In this document: positions 32,378 through 40,777 of the stretch, one piece after another
How the letters are laid out: the number at the start of each line of letters is the position of its first letter
How positions within the stretch are numbered: position 1 is the first letter of the stretch
Source of the DNA: Prado023 sp963697345
GTDB lineage: Bacteria > Actinomycetota > Actinomycetes > S36-B12 > CAIYMF01
Reading direction: 5' to 3'
DNA length: 64,000 bases
Assembly: GCA_963697345.1 (NCBI GenBank)
Contig: CAVONS010000005.1
Span: forward strand, 186,001 to 250,000
Position numbers and translations under genes: made by a program
The notes under the pieces: model-generated
The model's database searches: none
Seen by the model: the letters and a program-made list of their open reading frames with translations, nothing else
Told to the model about the DNA's origin: nothing

Positions 32378-33865
32378 TCAGCGGTCACCGAAGATCGTGC
32401 GGTGCCAGTCCTTGCGGACCTCGCCGGTGATGTCGGCTGAGACGTGCTTGATGTTCGTGTACTCCTCGAGGGAGTACAGGCTCATGTCCTTGCCGAACCC
32501 GGAGGCCTTGTAGCCGCCATGAGGCATCTCGGACACGATCGGGATGTGGTCGTTGATCCACACGCAGCCGGCCGCGATCTCCCTGCTGGCCCGCTGGGCG
32601 CGGAACGTGTTGGTCGTCCACGCCGAGGCAGCCAGGCCGAACGGGACGTCATTGGCCAGCGCGATGCCCTCGTCGTCGGAGTCGAACGGGAGCACGACGA
32701 GGACCGGGCCGAAGAGCTCCTCCTGGACGATCTGTGAGTCCTGGGCGGCACCCACGACCAGCGTGGGCGGGTAGTACGAGCCGCCAGCAAGATCATCGCC
32801 GGGCAGCACGCCACCACAGACGACCGTCGCGCCTGCGGCCACGGCCTGCTGGACGTAGCCGTGCACCGAGTCGCGCTGGCGCATGGAGATCAGCGGGCCC
32901 TGGTCGGTGCTCGGGTCACTGGGGTCGCCGAGCCGGACGGTGTCCATGATGGCCGCGACCTTCTCGACGAAGGCCTCCAGATGCGGGCGCTGGACATACG
33001 CCCGCGTGGCCGCCGTGCAGTCCTGGCCGGTGTTGATCAGGGCGCCGGCAACGGCACCGTTCGCAGCCGCATCGAGGTCCGCGTCGTCGAAGACCACGAA
33101 CGGGGCCTTGCCGCCCAGCTCGAGGTGCACCCGCTTGACGGTGCCGGTGGCCAGCTCCATCACCCGTCGGCCGACCGGCGTGGACCCCGTGAACGAGACC
33201 ATGGCGACATCCGGGTGGCTGATCAGCGCCTCCCCGACGGTGCGCCCAGGGCCGGTCAGCACGTTGATGACTCCAGCCGGGATGCCCGCTGCAGCCGCGT
33301 CCTCAGCGACCATCAGTGAGGTCAGCGGCGTCAGCTCGGCAGGCTTCAGGACGATGGTGTTGCCGGCCGCGACAGCAGGCAGGACCTTCCACATCGCCAT
33401 CTGCAGCGGGTAGTTCCAGGGTGCGATGGACCCGACGACCCCGATCGGCTCGCGTCGGATCGACGAGGTGTGCGTGCCGTCGTACTCCGCGCTGGCCATG
33501 CCGGTGAGGATCCGCGCGGCACCGGCGAAGAACCTGACGTTGTCGATCGAGCCCGGGACGTCGAACTCGGTGGTCAGCTTGATCGGCTTGCCCGACTGGG
33601 CGCTCTCGACGCGCGCGTACTCATCGGCACGTGCCTCCATCCGGTCGGCCATGGCCATCAGCGCCGCGGATCGCTCGCCCGGTGTCGCCCCTGCCCACGC
33701 CGGGAAGGCTCGCCGCGCTGCGGCCACTGCGACGTCGACATCCTCGGGCGTGGCCTCACCCAGCGTGGCCACGACCGATCCATCGGCCGGGTTCAGGATG
33801 TCGATGCTGCCCCCGCGCCCGACCTCGTGCTGTCCATCGATGAACTGTCCGAGAAGTGCTGCCAC
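32378..33865 (-). CDS. Gamma-aminobutyraldehyde dehydrogenase-type ALDH
   Basis: 495 residues. ALDH motifs: GSIAPWNYPLQMAMWKVLPA, VHLELGGKAPFVVFDDADLD and catalytic cysteine near residue 283 in NTGQDCTAATRAYVQ. INDHIPIVSEMPHGGYKASGFGKD near the C-terminus is typical of PatD/PuuC-like 4-aminobutyraldehyde and betaine-aldehyde dehydrogenases. It should oxidise 4-aminobutanal from putrescine to GABA. It is transcribed towards the pot operon (156 bp upstream of potD copy 2). Its promoter region has the motif shared with the Lrp-aminotransferase operon (33940-33960). Confidence 0.86.
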   Translation of the reverse strand: MAALLGQFIDGQHEVGRGGSIDILNPADGSVVATLGEATPEDVDVAVAAARRAFPAWAGATPGERSAALMAMADRMEARADEYARVESAQSGKPIKLTTEFDVPGSIDNVRFFAGAARILTGMASAEYDGTHTSSIRREPIGVVGSIAPWNYPLQMAMWKVLPAVAAGNTIVLKPAELTPLTSLMVAEDAAAAGIPAGVINVLTGPGRTVGEALISHPDVAMVSFTGSTPVGRRVMELATGTVKRVHLELGGKAPFVVFDDADLDAAANGAVAGALINTGQDCTAATRAYVQRPHLEAFVEKVAAIMDTVRLGDPSDPSTDQGPLISMRQRDSVHGYVQQAVAAGATVVCGGVLPGDDLAGGSYYPPTLVVGAAQDSQIVQEELFGPVLVVLPFDSDDEGIALANDVPFGLAASAWTTNTFRAQRASREIAAGCVWINDHIPIVSEMPHGGYKASGFGKDMSLYSLEEYTNIKHVSADITGEVRKDWHRTIFGDR

Positions 33866-33933
33866 GCGGTCCTCCGGGCCTCAGTGCCTCAGCTCGCCCA
33901 CCGCTGCGACATGTGGTTTTCGTGTCCGATCCA

Positions 33934-33973
33934 CCGAATCCGCATCGCTTTCCGTTGCGGTCCTGCGATTCGG
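33934..33973. promoter_or_regulatory. Putative polyamine-regulon operator
   Basis: CCGAATC (33934-33940) and GATTCGG (33967-33973) flank the sequence CCGCATCGCTTTCCGTTGCGG (split here: CCGCATCGCTT then TCCGTTGCGG; 33940-33960). The core matches CCGTATCGCTTGCGTTGTCG at 36742-36761 apart from one gap and a few changes. It lies 70-110 bp upstream of the aldehyde dehydrogenase start. Confidence 0.4.
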
Positions 33974-34064
33974 GCACGATAACCGAATGAGGTGTCCGTC
34001 ACAAACCAGGGGGGTTTCGCGGGCGTTTCGTCCCTGGCCGCCCACGAGAGGACCTCGTTGTCGG

Positions 34065-35072
34065 TCACCCGGTCAGGACCCGGGACTCCTCGGGCTGCTC
34101 GCCACTGCCGAAGGCCACGATGTTCTCGCAGGTGACCCGTGCGATCTCATCGAGCGCCTCGCGGGTGAGGAACGCCTGGTGCGCGGTCACGATGACGTTG
34201 GGGAAGGTCATCAGGCGGGCCAGGACATCGTCGGTCATGACCTCCCCGGACAGGTCCTCGAAGAACTTGCCCTCCTCCTCCTCGTACACGTCCAGACCGA
34301 CGCCACCGACATGGCCCGTCTTGAGCGCGTCGATCAGTGCCTGGGTGTCGACCAGCGCACCACGGCTCACGTTGATGAGGATCACGCCGGGCTTGAGCGC
34401 GGCCAGGACGAGGTCATTGATGATGTGCTCGGTCTCTGGGAAGAGCGGGATGTGCAGGCTGACGATGTCTGCTTCACGCCCGAGCTCGCTGAGCGTGACG
34501 TACTCCAGCCCCTGCTCGTCGGCCCAGGCCTGATCGGGGTACGGGTCCCACATGATCACCCGCATCCCGAAACCCTTGAAGATCTGGCCGGCGATCTTGC
34601 CGATCTTGCCCGTGCCGATCAGGCCGGCGGTCTTGCCGTGCATGTCGAACCCGACCAGCCCGTCAAGGGTGAAGTTCATGTCGCGCACCCGACGGTTGGC
34701 CTGCGGGATCCGCCGGTTGAGCGCCATCGCCAGGGTGACCGCATGCTCGGCCACGGCGTAGGGCGAGTACGCCGGGACCCGGGCGACCAGGATCCCGTTC
34801 TCCTTGGCAGCCTCCAGGTCAACACCGTTGAACCCTGCGCAGCGCAGGGCGATCATCCTGACGCCCTTGGCGGCCAGCACTTCCACCACTTCGCGGTTGA
34901 GCTTGTCGTTGACGAAGACGCACACGACGTCGACGTCCTCACCGACGGTCTCCACCGTCTCCGGATTCAGCCGGTAGTCACGGAACTTCACATCCAGCCC
35001 GGCAGCCAGCATCGCCTTGCCCAGGTGCTCGCGGTCGTACCTCTTGGTGTCGAAGACAGTCACGTTCGTCAT
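34065..35072 (-). CDS. D-2-hydroxyacid dehydrogenase (D-lactate dehydrogenase-like)
   Basis: 335 residues from ATG 35072. The N-terminal substrate domain (VTVFDTKRYDREHL) and the NAD-binding domain motif GLIGTGKIGKIAGQI are followed by VSRGALVDTQAL (catalytic arginine) and NVIVTAHQAFLT (catalytic histidine), all typical of fermentative LdhA-type D-lactate dehydrogenases. It interconverts D-lactate and pyruvate or a related 2-hydroxyacid. It sits between two aldehyde dehydrogenase genes on the same strand (88 bp after the upstream one). Why it is among polyamine genes is unclear; it may remove 2-oxoacids formed by pyruvate-linked transamination. Confidence 0.88.
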   Translation of the reverse strand: MTNVTVFDTKRYDREHLGKAMLAAGLDVKFRDYRLNPETVETVGEDVDVVCVFVNDKLNREVVEVLAAKGVRMIALRCAGFNGVDLEAAKENGILVARVPAYSPYAVAEHAVTLAMALNRRIPQANRRVRDMNFTLDGLVGFDMHGKTAGLIGTGKIGKIAGQIFKGFGMRVIMWDPYPDQAWADEQGLEYVTLSELGREADIVSLHIPLFPETEHIINDLVLAALKPGVILINVSRGALVDTQALIDALKTGHVGGVGLDVYEEEEGKFFEDLSGEVMTDDVLARLMTFPNVIVTAHQAFLTREALDEIARVTCENIVAFGSGEQPEESRVLTG

Positions 35073-35160
35073 GGGGAGAACGGTATCCACGGGCGCGCCC
35101 CGTTGCCCGTCGGGGGTGTCCCCGAGGTGGCGCCCGGACCAGGCCCGCCCGGGCCGCCGG

Positions 35161-36603
35161 TCACTGCTCGTCGAGGCTGATCATCACGTGCTTGATCCGG
35201 GTGTAGTCCTCGAACCCGTACATCGACAGGTCCTTGCCGTAGCCCGAGTGCTTGAACCCGCCGTGCGGCATCTCGGCGACCAGGGGGATGTGGGTGTTGA
35301 TCCACACGGCGCCGAAGTGCAGGTACTTGGCCATGCGCATGCCGCGTGCGAGGTCCTTGGTCCACACCGAGGACGCCAGTCCGTACGGGACGTCGTTGGC
35401 CCAGCGCAGCGCCTGGGCCTCGTCGGTGAAGGATTGCACCGTCATGACCGGCCCGAAGATCTCGTTCTGGACCATCTCGTCGTCCTGGCGCAGCCCCGAC
35501 ACGACCGTCGGCTCGACGAAGAACCCGCGGTCGCCCTGCCGGACCCCGCCGGCCACGATCTCGGCGTGCTCCGGGGTCCGGGAGAGGAACCCGAGCACCT
35601 GCTCCATCTGGCGCTCGTTGTTCATCGGGGGCACCGTCGCATCCTCGTCGGTCGGCCCGCCGACGAACGTCGTGGCGGTGTTGCGCGCCTGCTCGGCGAG
35701 CGCCGCAACGAACTCGTCGTGAATCGCATCCGCGACCAGCACGCGGGTGGCCGCCGTGCAGTCCTGGCCGGCGTTGAAGTACCCGGCCATGGCCAGCCAT
35801 TCCGCGGCCGCGGGGATGTCGGCGTCCTCGAACACCACGACCGGCGCCTTGCCGCCGAGCTCGAGGTGCACCCGCTTGACGTCCTGGGCGGCGGTCCCGG
35901 CCACGGCCATGCCGGCCCGCACCGAACCCGTGATCGAGACCATGTCGGGACGCTTGTTCTCCACGAGCGCCTGGCCCGTGGTGCGGTCGCCGGTGATGAC
36001 GTTGAACACCCCGGCAGGCAGGACATCAGCGAACAGCTCGGCCATCCGCACGGTGCTCACCGGGGTCGTGTCCGAGGGCTTGAGGACGACGGCGTTGCCC
36101 GCGGCCAGGGCAGGCGCGAACTTCCAGACAGCCATCATCATCGGGTAGTTCCAGGGAGTGACCTGGCCGATGACACCGACCGGCTCGCGGCGGATGAACG
36201 ACGTGTAGCCCTTCATGTACTCCCCGCTGGCCCGGCCCTCGAGGATGCGCGCTGCACCGGCGAAGAACCGGATCTGGTCGACCATCGGCGGGATCTCCTC
36301 CGCGGCGGTCACGGCGAGGGACTTGCCGGTGTTCTCGCTCTCGAGCGCGATCAGCTCGTCCGCGTGCGACTCCACGATGTCGGCGATCTTGAGCAGGGCC
36401 GCCTGACGCTCCGACGGCGTCGTCTGGCTCCAGGACTCGAAAGCGTCCGAGGCGGCCCGGTAGGCGCGGTCGACGTCCTCCGCGTTGGACAGGACGGCCT
36501 CGGCGAACACCTCGCCAGTCGTCGGGTTGATCAGCTCCGTGGTCTGGCCGGATACGGAGTCGACGGACTCACCGTTGACGAAGTTGCGGATCGTGCGGCT
36601 CAC
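35161..36603 (-). CDS. Aldehyde dehydrogenase, aminobutyraldehyde type
   Basis: 480 residues. VIGQVTPWNYPMMMAVWKFAPA, VHLELGGKAPVVVFEDADIP and the catalytic cysteine near residue 282 in NAGQDCTAATRVLVAD place it in the same subgroup as the ALDH at 32378, of which it is a paralogue. INTHIPLVAEMPHGGFKHSG near the C-terminus supports an aminoaldehyde substrate. It is divergent from the Lrp-regulator/aminotransferase operon, whose aldehyde product (4-aminobutanal from putrescine) it could oxidise to GABA. Confidence 0.86.
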   Translation of the reverse strand: MSRTIRNFVNGESVDSVSGQTTELINPTTGEVFAEAVLSNAEDVDRAYRAASDAFESWSQTTPSERQAALLKIADIVESHADELIALESENTGKSLAVTAAEEIPPMVDQIRFFAGAARILEGRASGEYMKGYTSFIRREPVGVIGQVTPWNYPMMMAVWKFAPALAAGNAVVLKPSDTTPVSTVRMAELFADVLPAGVFNVITGDRTTGQALVENKRPDMVSITGSVRAGMAVAGTAAQDVKRVHLELGGKAPVVVFEDADIPAAAEWLAMAGYFNAGQDCTAATRVLVADAIHDEFVAALAEQARNTATTFVGGPTDEDATVPPMNNERQMEQVLGFLSRTPEHAEIVAGGVRQGDRGFFVEPTVVSGLRQDDEMVQNEIFGPVMTVQSFTDEAQALRWANDVPYGLASSVWTKDLARGMRMAKYLHFGAVWINTHIPLVAEMPHGGFKHSGYGKDLSMYGFEDYTRIKHVMISLDEQ

Positions 36604-36741
36604 TGGGTCTCCTTCGATGGGGCGCTTCGTGCTGCGCGAGTCTACCCATGCGACTGCTCTCGCGCACCACTAGCAGGCACCATATCCGTCGTGCAGGTAC
36701 TCATTCGGTGCGTATTTCGCGGCAAAGCGCGCGCCAATCCA

Positions 36742-36761
36742 CCGTATCGCTTGCGTTGTCG
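36742..36761. promoter_or_regulatory. Putative polyamine-regulon operator upstream of the Lrp-type gene
   Basis: CCGTATCGCTTGCGTTGTCG lies 25-44 bp upstream of the Lrp-type ATG, between divergent catabolic genes, and is similar to the site at 33940-33960. Autoregulation by the Lrp-type protein is plausible. Confidence 0.4.
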
Positions 36762-36785
36762 ACCTGCGTGGGGTTCTATGACTCC

Positions 36786-37256
36786 ATGCTCCAGCCTCGC
36801 CAAGGGCCGACCCCGCTCGACGACACAGCCAAGGCCATCGTCGAGCAGCTTCAGCAGGACGGGCGCCGGCCCTACGCCACGATCGGGCGGGCCGTCGGAC
36901 TCTCCGAGGCAGCGGTGCGCCAGCGTGTGGCGCGGCTGGTGGAGTCCGGAATCATCCAGATCGTGGCCGTGACCGACCCCATGCAGGTCGGGTTCCCGCG
37001 TGCGGCCATGCTCGGGATCCGCGTGGACGGTGACATCACCGACGTCGCCGATCGCCTGGCCGAGCTCGAGGAGGTCGACTACGTCGTCATCACGGCCGGC
37101 GGGTTCGACATCCTGGCCGAGGTGGTGTGCGAGGACGACGACCACCTCCTGCAGATCATGAACAGCAAGATCCGAGCTGTCCCGGGTGTTCGGAGCACCG
37201 AGACGTTCGTCTACCTGAAGCTGCGCAAGCAGACCTACACCTGGGGAACACGATGA
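36786..37256 (+). CDS. Lrp/AsnC-family transcriptional regulator
   Basis: 156 residues from ATG 36786. The N-terminal helix-turn-helix (LDDTAKAIVEQLQQDGRRPY, IGRAVGLSEAAVRQRVARLVESG) is followed by a C-terminal RAM/ligand-binding domain (VDYVVITAGGFDILAEVVCEDDDHLL, VRSTETFVYLKL). Actinobacterial relatives next to this aminotransferase type control putrescine/GABA use. The last codons overlap the aminotransferase start by four bases (ATGA), so regulator and enzyme are co-translated. The ligand may be a polyamine or amino acid. Confidence 0.9.
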   Translation: MLQPRQGPTPLDDTAKAIVEQLQQDGRRPYATIGRAVGLSEAAVRQRVARLVESGIIQIVAVTDPMQVGFPRAAMLGIRVDGDITDVADRLAELEEVDYVVITAGGFDILAEVVCEDDDHLLQIMNSKIRAVPGVRSTETFVYLKLRKQTYTWGTR

Positions 37257-38653
37257 CCACCAGCGACATGTCCTTCAGTGAGCCCGGCGACGACACCCTG
37301 GCCGAGCGCGCCCGGGATCGGCTCTGGATGCACTTCACGCGGCACAGCGTGTACGAGGACGGCGCCGGCCACGTCCCGGTCATCGTGCGGGGTGAGGGCG
37401 CGCGCGTCTGGGACGACCAGGGCAAGTCGTACCTGGACGGGTTGGCGGGACTCTTCACCGTCCAGGCTGGGCACGGCCGCCGCGAGATCGCCGAGGCCAT
37501 GGCCAAGCAGGCCGAGCAGTTGGCCTTCTTCCCCCTGTGGTCCTATGCGCACCCCACCGCCATCGAGTTGGCCGAACGGCTGGCCGACATCGCTCCTGCG
37601 GACATCAACCGCACCTTCTTCACGTCGGGCGGTGGCGAGGCCGTCGAGTCGGCGTGGAAACTGGCCAAGCAGTACTACAAGCTCACCGGCAAGCCGACCA
37701 AGTACAAGGTCATCAGTCGCAACGTGGCCTACCACGGCACCCCGCAGGGGGCCCTGTCCATCACCGGCATCCCGGCGGCCAAGACGGCGTTCGAGCCACT
37801 CGTGCCCGGCGGGATCAAGGTCCCGAACACCAACTTCTACCGGGCCACGACCCACGCCGACGACATCGAGGCCTATGGCCAGTGGGCGGCCGACCGGATC
37901 GCGGAGGCCATCGAGTTCGAGGGCCCCGACAGTGTCGCGGCGGTGTTCATCGAGCCCGTGCAGAACTCCGGCGGGTGCTTCCCGCCGCCCCCGGGGTATT
38001 TGCAGCGCGTGCGCGAGATCTGCGACGAGTACGACGTCCTGCTCGTCGCCGACGAGACGATCTGTGCGATGGGTCGCATCGGTGACTACTTCGCGATGAG
38101 CCGCTACGGCGTCCAGCCCGACATCATCACCTTCGCCAAGGGCCTGACCTCCGGCTACTCGCCGATGGGCGCGATGATGGTCCACGATCGGCTCTTCGAG
38201 CCGTTCAGGAGCGGCACGACCACCTTCCTGCACGGCTACACCTGGGGCGGGCATCCGGTCTCCGCGGCGGCTGCGCTGGCGAACCTGGACATCTTCGAGC
38301 GCGAGGGTCTCAACGCCCACGTCCAGGCGAACGAGGGCGCGTTCCGGGCGACCCTCGAGAAGCTGCTCGACCTGCCGATCGTCGGAGACGTGCGCGGCGC
38401 CGGATTCTTCTACGGGATCGAGTTGGTCAAGGACAAGTCGACCAAGGCCACCTTCAGCGATGCGGAGGCCGAACGGCTGCTGCGCGGATTCCTGTCCAAG
38501 GCGCTCTTCGATGCCGGCCTCTACTGCCGCGCTGACGACCGCGGCGACCCGGTGATCCAGCTCGCCCCACCACTGGTCATCGGCCAGCCGGAGTTCGACG
38601 AGATCGAGCAGATCCTGCGCTCGGTTCTCACCGAGGGCATGGCCCTGCTCTGA
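37253..38653 (+). CDS. Class III omega-aminotransferase (putrescine/diamine:pyruvate type)
   Basis: 466 residues from ATG 37253. Motifs: FFTSGGGEAVESAWKLAKQYYK, ISRNVAYHGTPQGALSITG, IEPVQNSGGCFPPP, LVADETICAMGRIG and the PLP lysine near 296 in ITFAKGLTSGYSPMGAM. These match the SpuC/YgjG-like and beta-alanine:pyruvate group of class III enzymes. With the adjacent aminobutyraldehyde dehydrogenases it would turn putrescine into 4-aminobutanal and then GABA. It is translationally coupled to the Lrp-type regulator. Confidence 0.88.
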   Translation: MTTSDMSFSEPGDDTLAERARDRLWMHFTRHSVYEDGAGHVPVIVRGEGARVWDDQGKSYLDGLAGLFTVQAGHGRREIAEAMAKQAEQLAFFPLWSYAHPTAIELAERLADIAPADINRTFFTSGGGEAVESAWKLAKQYYKLTGKPTKYKVISRNVAYHGTPQGALSITGIPAAKTAFEPLVPGGIKVPNTNFYRATTHADDIEAYGQWAADRIAEAIEFEGPDSVAAVFIEPVQNSGGCFPPPPGYLQRVREICDEYDVLLVADETICAMGRIGDYFAMSRYGVQPDIITFAKGLTSGYSPMGAMMVHDRLFEPFRSGTTTFLHGYTWGGHPVSAAAALANLDIFEREGLNAHVQANEGAFRATLEKLLDLPIVGDVRGAGFFYGIELVKDKSTKATFSDAEAERLLRGFLSKALFDAGLYCRADDRGDPVIQLAPPLVIGQPEFDEIEQILRSVLTEGMALL

Positions 38654-38729
38654 CCCTCCGGCCAGGGCCCAGCCCCGTCGACCCGACCGCCCACCGCTCC
38701 GGCGGCGGGCACCTCCCCAGGAGGTCACC

Positions 38730-39365
38730 GTGACCGGTCAGACTCCCCGCACGACCCCGTCACGCGATGCCGACCATGTTTCGGCTGACCGATCGGCTGC
38801 CGACCGGATCCTGGCCGAGTCCCTCGTGGGCCACGTGGGGGTACTGGATCCTGAGGGCCGACCCGTGGTCCTGCCGGTGGCCGTGGCCCCGGACGGCGAC
38901 CGCGTCCTGTTCCACGGCTCGACGGGGTCGCGGATGTTCCGCGCACTGGCAGCCGGCGGTCCGATGTGCCTGACGATCACTCACGTGGACGGTCTCGTGA
39001 TGGCGCGCAGCGCCTTCGAGTCGAGCATGAACTACCGGTGCCTGGTCGTCCTGGGCACCGCCCGCGTGCTGGCCGGGACGCAGAAGGAGGATGCGCTGCG
39101 CACGCTCACCGAGCACCTCACCCCGGGTCGATGGGACTCCCTGCGACCGATGCGCGCGAAGGAGGTGGCCGCCACCACCGTGCTGGCGCTGCCCCTCGTC
39201 GAGTTCTCGGTGAAGACCCGCGAGGGCGGCCCGGACGATCCCGATGACGCCCAGTGGCCGATCTGGGCCGGTCACGTGCCGATCCGCACCAGCGCGGGCC
39301 CGGCGCGTCCCGAGCCCGGCAGCGCGGATCGGGCGCTCCCAGGACTCCCGGGGGCCCTGCGATGA
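38730..39365 (+). CDS. Pyridoxamine 5'-phosphate oxidase-like flavin-binding protein (NimA-like)
   Basis: 211 residues from GTG 38730 with a strong AGGAGG upstream. The split beta-barrel PNPOx-like fold is suggested by ILAESLVGHVGVLDPEGRPVVLPVAVA, VLFHGSTGSRMFRAL, CLTITHVDGLVMARSAFE and NYRCLVVLGTARVL, the pattern of NimA/FMN-binding pyridoxamine-phosphate-oxidase family proteins. It may bind FMN, F420 or haem; substrate unknown. Its stop overlaps the next FAD oxidoreductase start by four bases, so the two are likely partners. A Pro/Gly-rich tail of about 30 residues is extra to the fold. Confidence 0.8.
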   Translation: MTGQTPRTTPSRDADHVSADRSAADRILAESLVGHVGVLDPEGRPVVLPVAVAPDGDRVLFHGSTGSRMFRALAAGGPMCLTITHVDGLVMARSAFESSMNYRCLVVLGTARVLAGTQKEDALRTLTEHLTPGRWDSLRPMRAKEVAATTVLALPLVEFSVKTREGGPDDPDDAQWPIWAGHVPIRTSAGPARPEPGSADRALPGLPGALR

Positions 39366-40738
39366 CTGATCTGCGCGACGTGTCCCTGTGGTGGGACAGC
39401 CTGGGGCCTGCGGCGCCGGCCCGTGCCCCGCTGCCCGGGGATCTCGACGTCGATGTGGCCATCGTTGGCGCCGGATACACCGGCCTCTGGACCGCGCACT
39501 ACCTCGCGAAGGCCGCGCCCGGGACCCGCATCGCGATCATCGAGGCCAACGTCGCCGGCTTCGGGGCCAGCGGTCGCAACGGGGGCTGGTGCTCAGCGCT
39601 GTTCCCGGCGTCGCTGGAGACCATCGCCGGGCAGAGCTCGCGACGTGATGCGCTGGCCATGCAGCACGCGATGCATGACACCGTCGACGAGGTCGGCCGG
39701 GTGGCGACCGAGGCGGGCATCGACATCGACTGGGCCAAGGGCGGGACGATCGGCCTGGCCCGGACCGCGGTGCAGCTCGACCGGGGCAGGGACGAGATCG
39801 CCCGCATGCGCTCCTGGGGGTTCGGCCCCGACGACTACCGGATGCTCGACTCCGACGAGGCCCAGTCGCGCACGGGTGCCACGGGGGTGCTGGGTGCGAC
39901 CTACACGCCACACTGCGCGGCGATCCACCCGGCGAAGCTCGCCACGGGGCTTGCCACGCTCGTCGAGTCAGCTGGCGTGACGATCTATGAGGGCACCCCG
40001 GCACTGCGCATCGAACCGGGGGTCGTGCGCACCGTGCACGGCGATGTGCGCGCGCCGTTCATCGTCCGGGCAACCGAGGCGTTCACCCCCAGCCTGGCCG
40101 GACATCGCCGCACCCTGCTGCCGGTGTACTCCCTCATGCTGGCAACCCAGCCCCTGCCCGATGAGCTGTGGCTCGAGATCGGCCTGGCGCAGCGCGAGAC
40201 CTTCAACGACGGCCGGCACCTGATCATCTACGGGCAGCGGACCGCCGACGGTCGGCTCGCCTTCGGAGGGCGCGGTGCCCCCTACCACTTCGGATCACGG
40301 GTCGATCCGGGGTTCGAGCGCAACCACGAGGTCCACGACGGCCTCTGGGCAACGCTGACCGACATGTTCCCCGCCCTGGCTGCCTACGAGGTGACGCACC
40401 GGTGGGGTGGGCCGTTGGGCATCACCCGGGACTGGTTCGCCTCCTGCGGCCTCGACGAGCGCACGGGCCTGGCCTGGGCCGGCGGCTATGTCGGCGACGG
40501 CGTGGCCACCACGAACCTGGCCGGGCGGACGCTGGCCGACCTCCTGACCGGGTCGACCTCGGAGCTCACGGCGCTGCCGTGGGTCAACCACCCGTCGAGG
40601 CGCTGGGAGCCCGAACCCCTGCGCTGGCTGGGAGCCAACGCAGGTCTGGCGGTCATGTCCTCGGCCGATTCCCACGAGGCACGTACGGGGCGCTCGGCGC
40701 GAAGGGCCCAGCTGATGGGCCGGTACGTGGGTCACTGA
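39362..40738 (+). CDS. FAD-dependent amine oxidoreductase (DadA/PuuB type), second copy
   Basis: 458 residues from ATG 39362. Dinucleotide-binding motif VAIVGAGYTGLWTAHYLAK and GASGRNGGWCSAL at the N-terminus, with LAWAGGYVGDGVATTNLAGRT near the C-terminus closing the FAD site. It is the same family as the gene at 23465 but moderately diverged. It is coupled (ATGA overlap) to the PNPOx-like gene and downstream of the putrescine aminotransferase, so it probably oxidises an amine such as putrescine, gamma-glutamylputrescine or an N-alkyl amino acid. Confidence 0.84.
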   Translation: MTDLRDVSLWWDSLGPAAPARAPLPGDLDVDVAIVGAGYTGLWTAHYLAKAAPGTRIAIIEANVAGFGASGRNGGWCSALFPASLETIAGQSSRRDALAMQHAMHDTVDEVGRVATEAGIDIDWAKGGTIGLARTAVQLDRGRDEIARMRSWGFGPDDYRMLDSDEAQSRTGATGVLGATYTPHCAAIHPAKLATGLATLVESAGVTIYEGTPALRIEPGVVRTVHGDVRAPFIVRATEAFTPSLAGHRRTLLPVYSLMLATQPLPDELWLEIGLAQRETFNDGRHLIIYGQRTADGRLAFGGRGAPYHFGSRVDPGFERNHEVHDGLWATLTDMFPALAAYEVTHRWGGPLGITRDWFASCGLDERTGLAWAGGYVGDGVATTNLAGRTLADLLTGSTSELTALPWVNHPSRRWEPEPLRWLGANAGLAVMSSADSHEARTGRSARRAQLMGRYVGH

Positions 40739-40777
40739 GCCCCTGGCCGAGGACAACCCCAGCAGCCCCACGACCCC

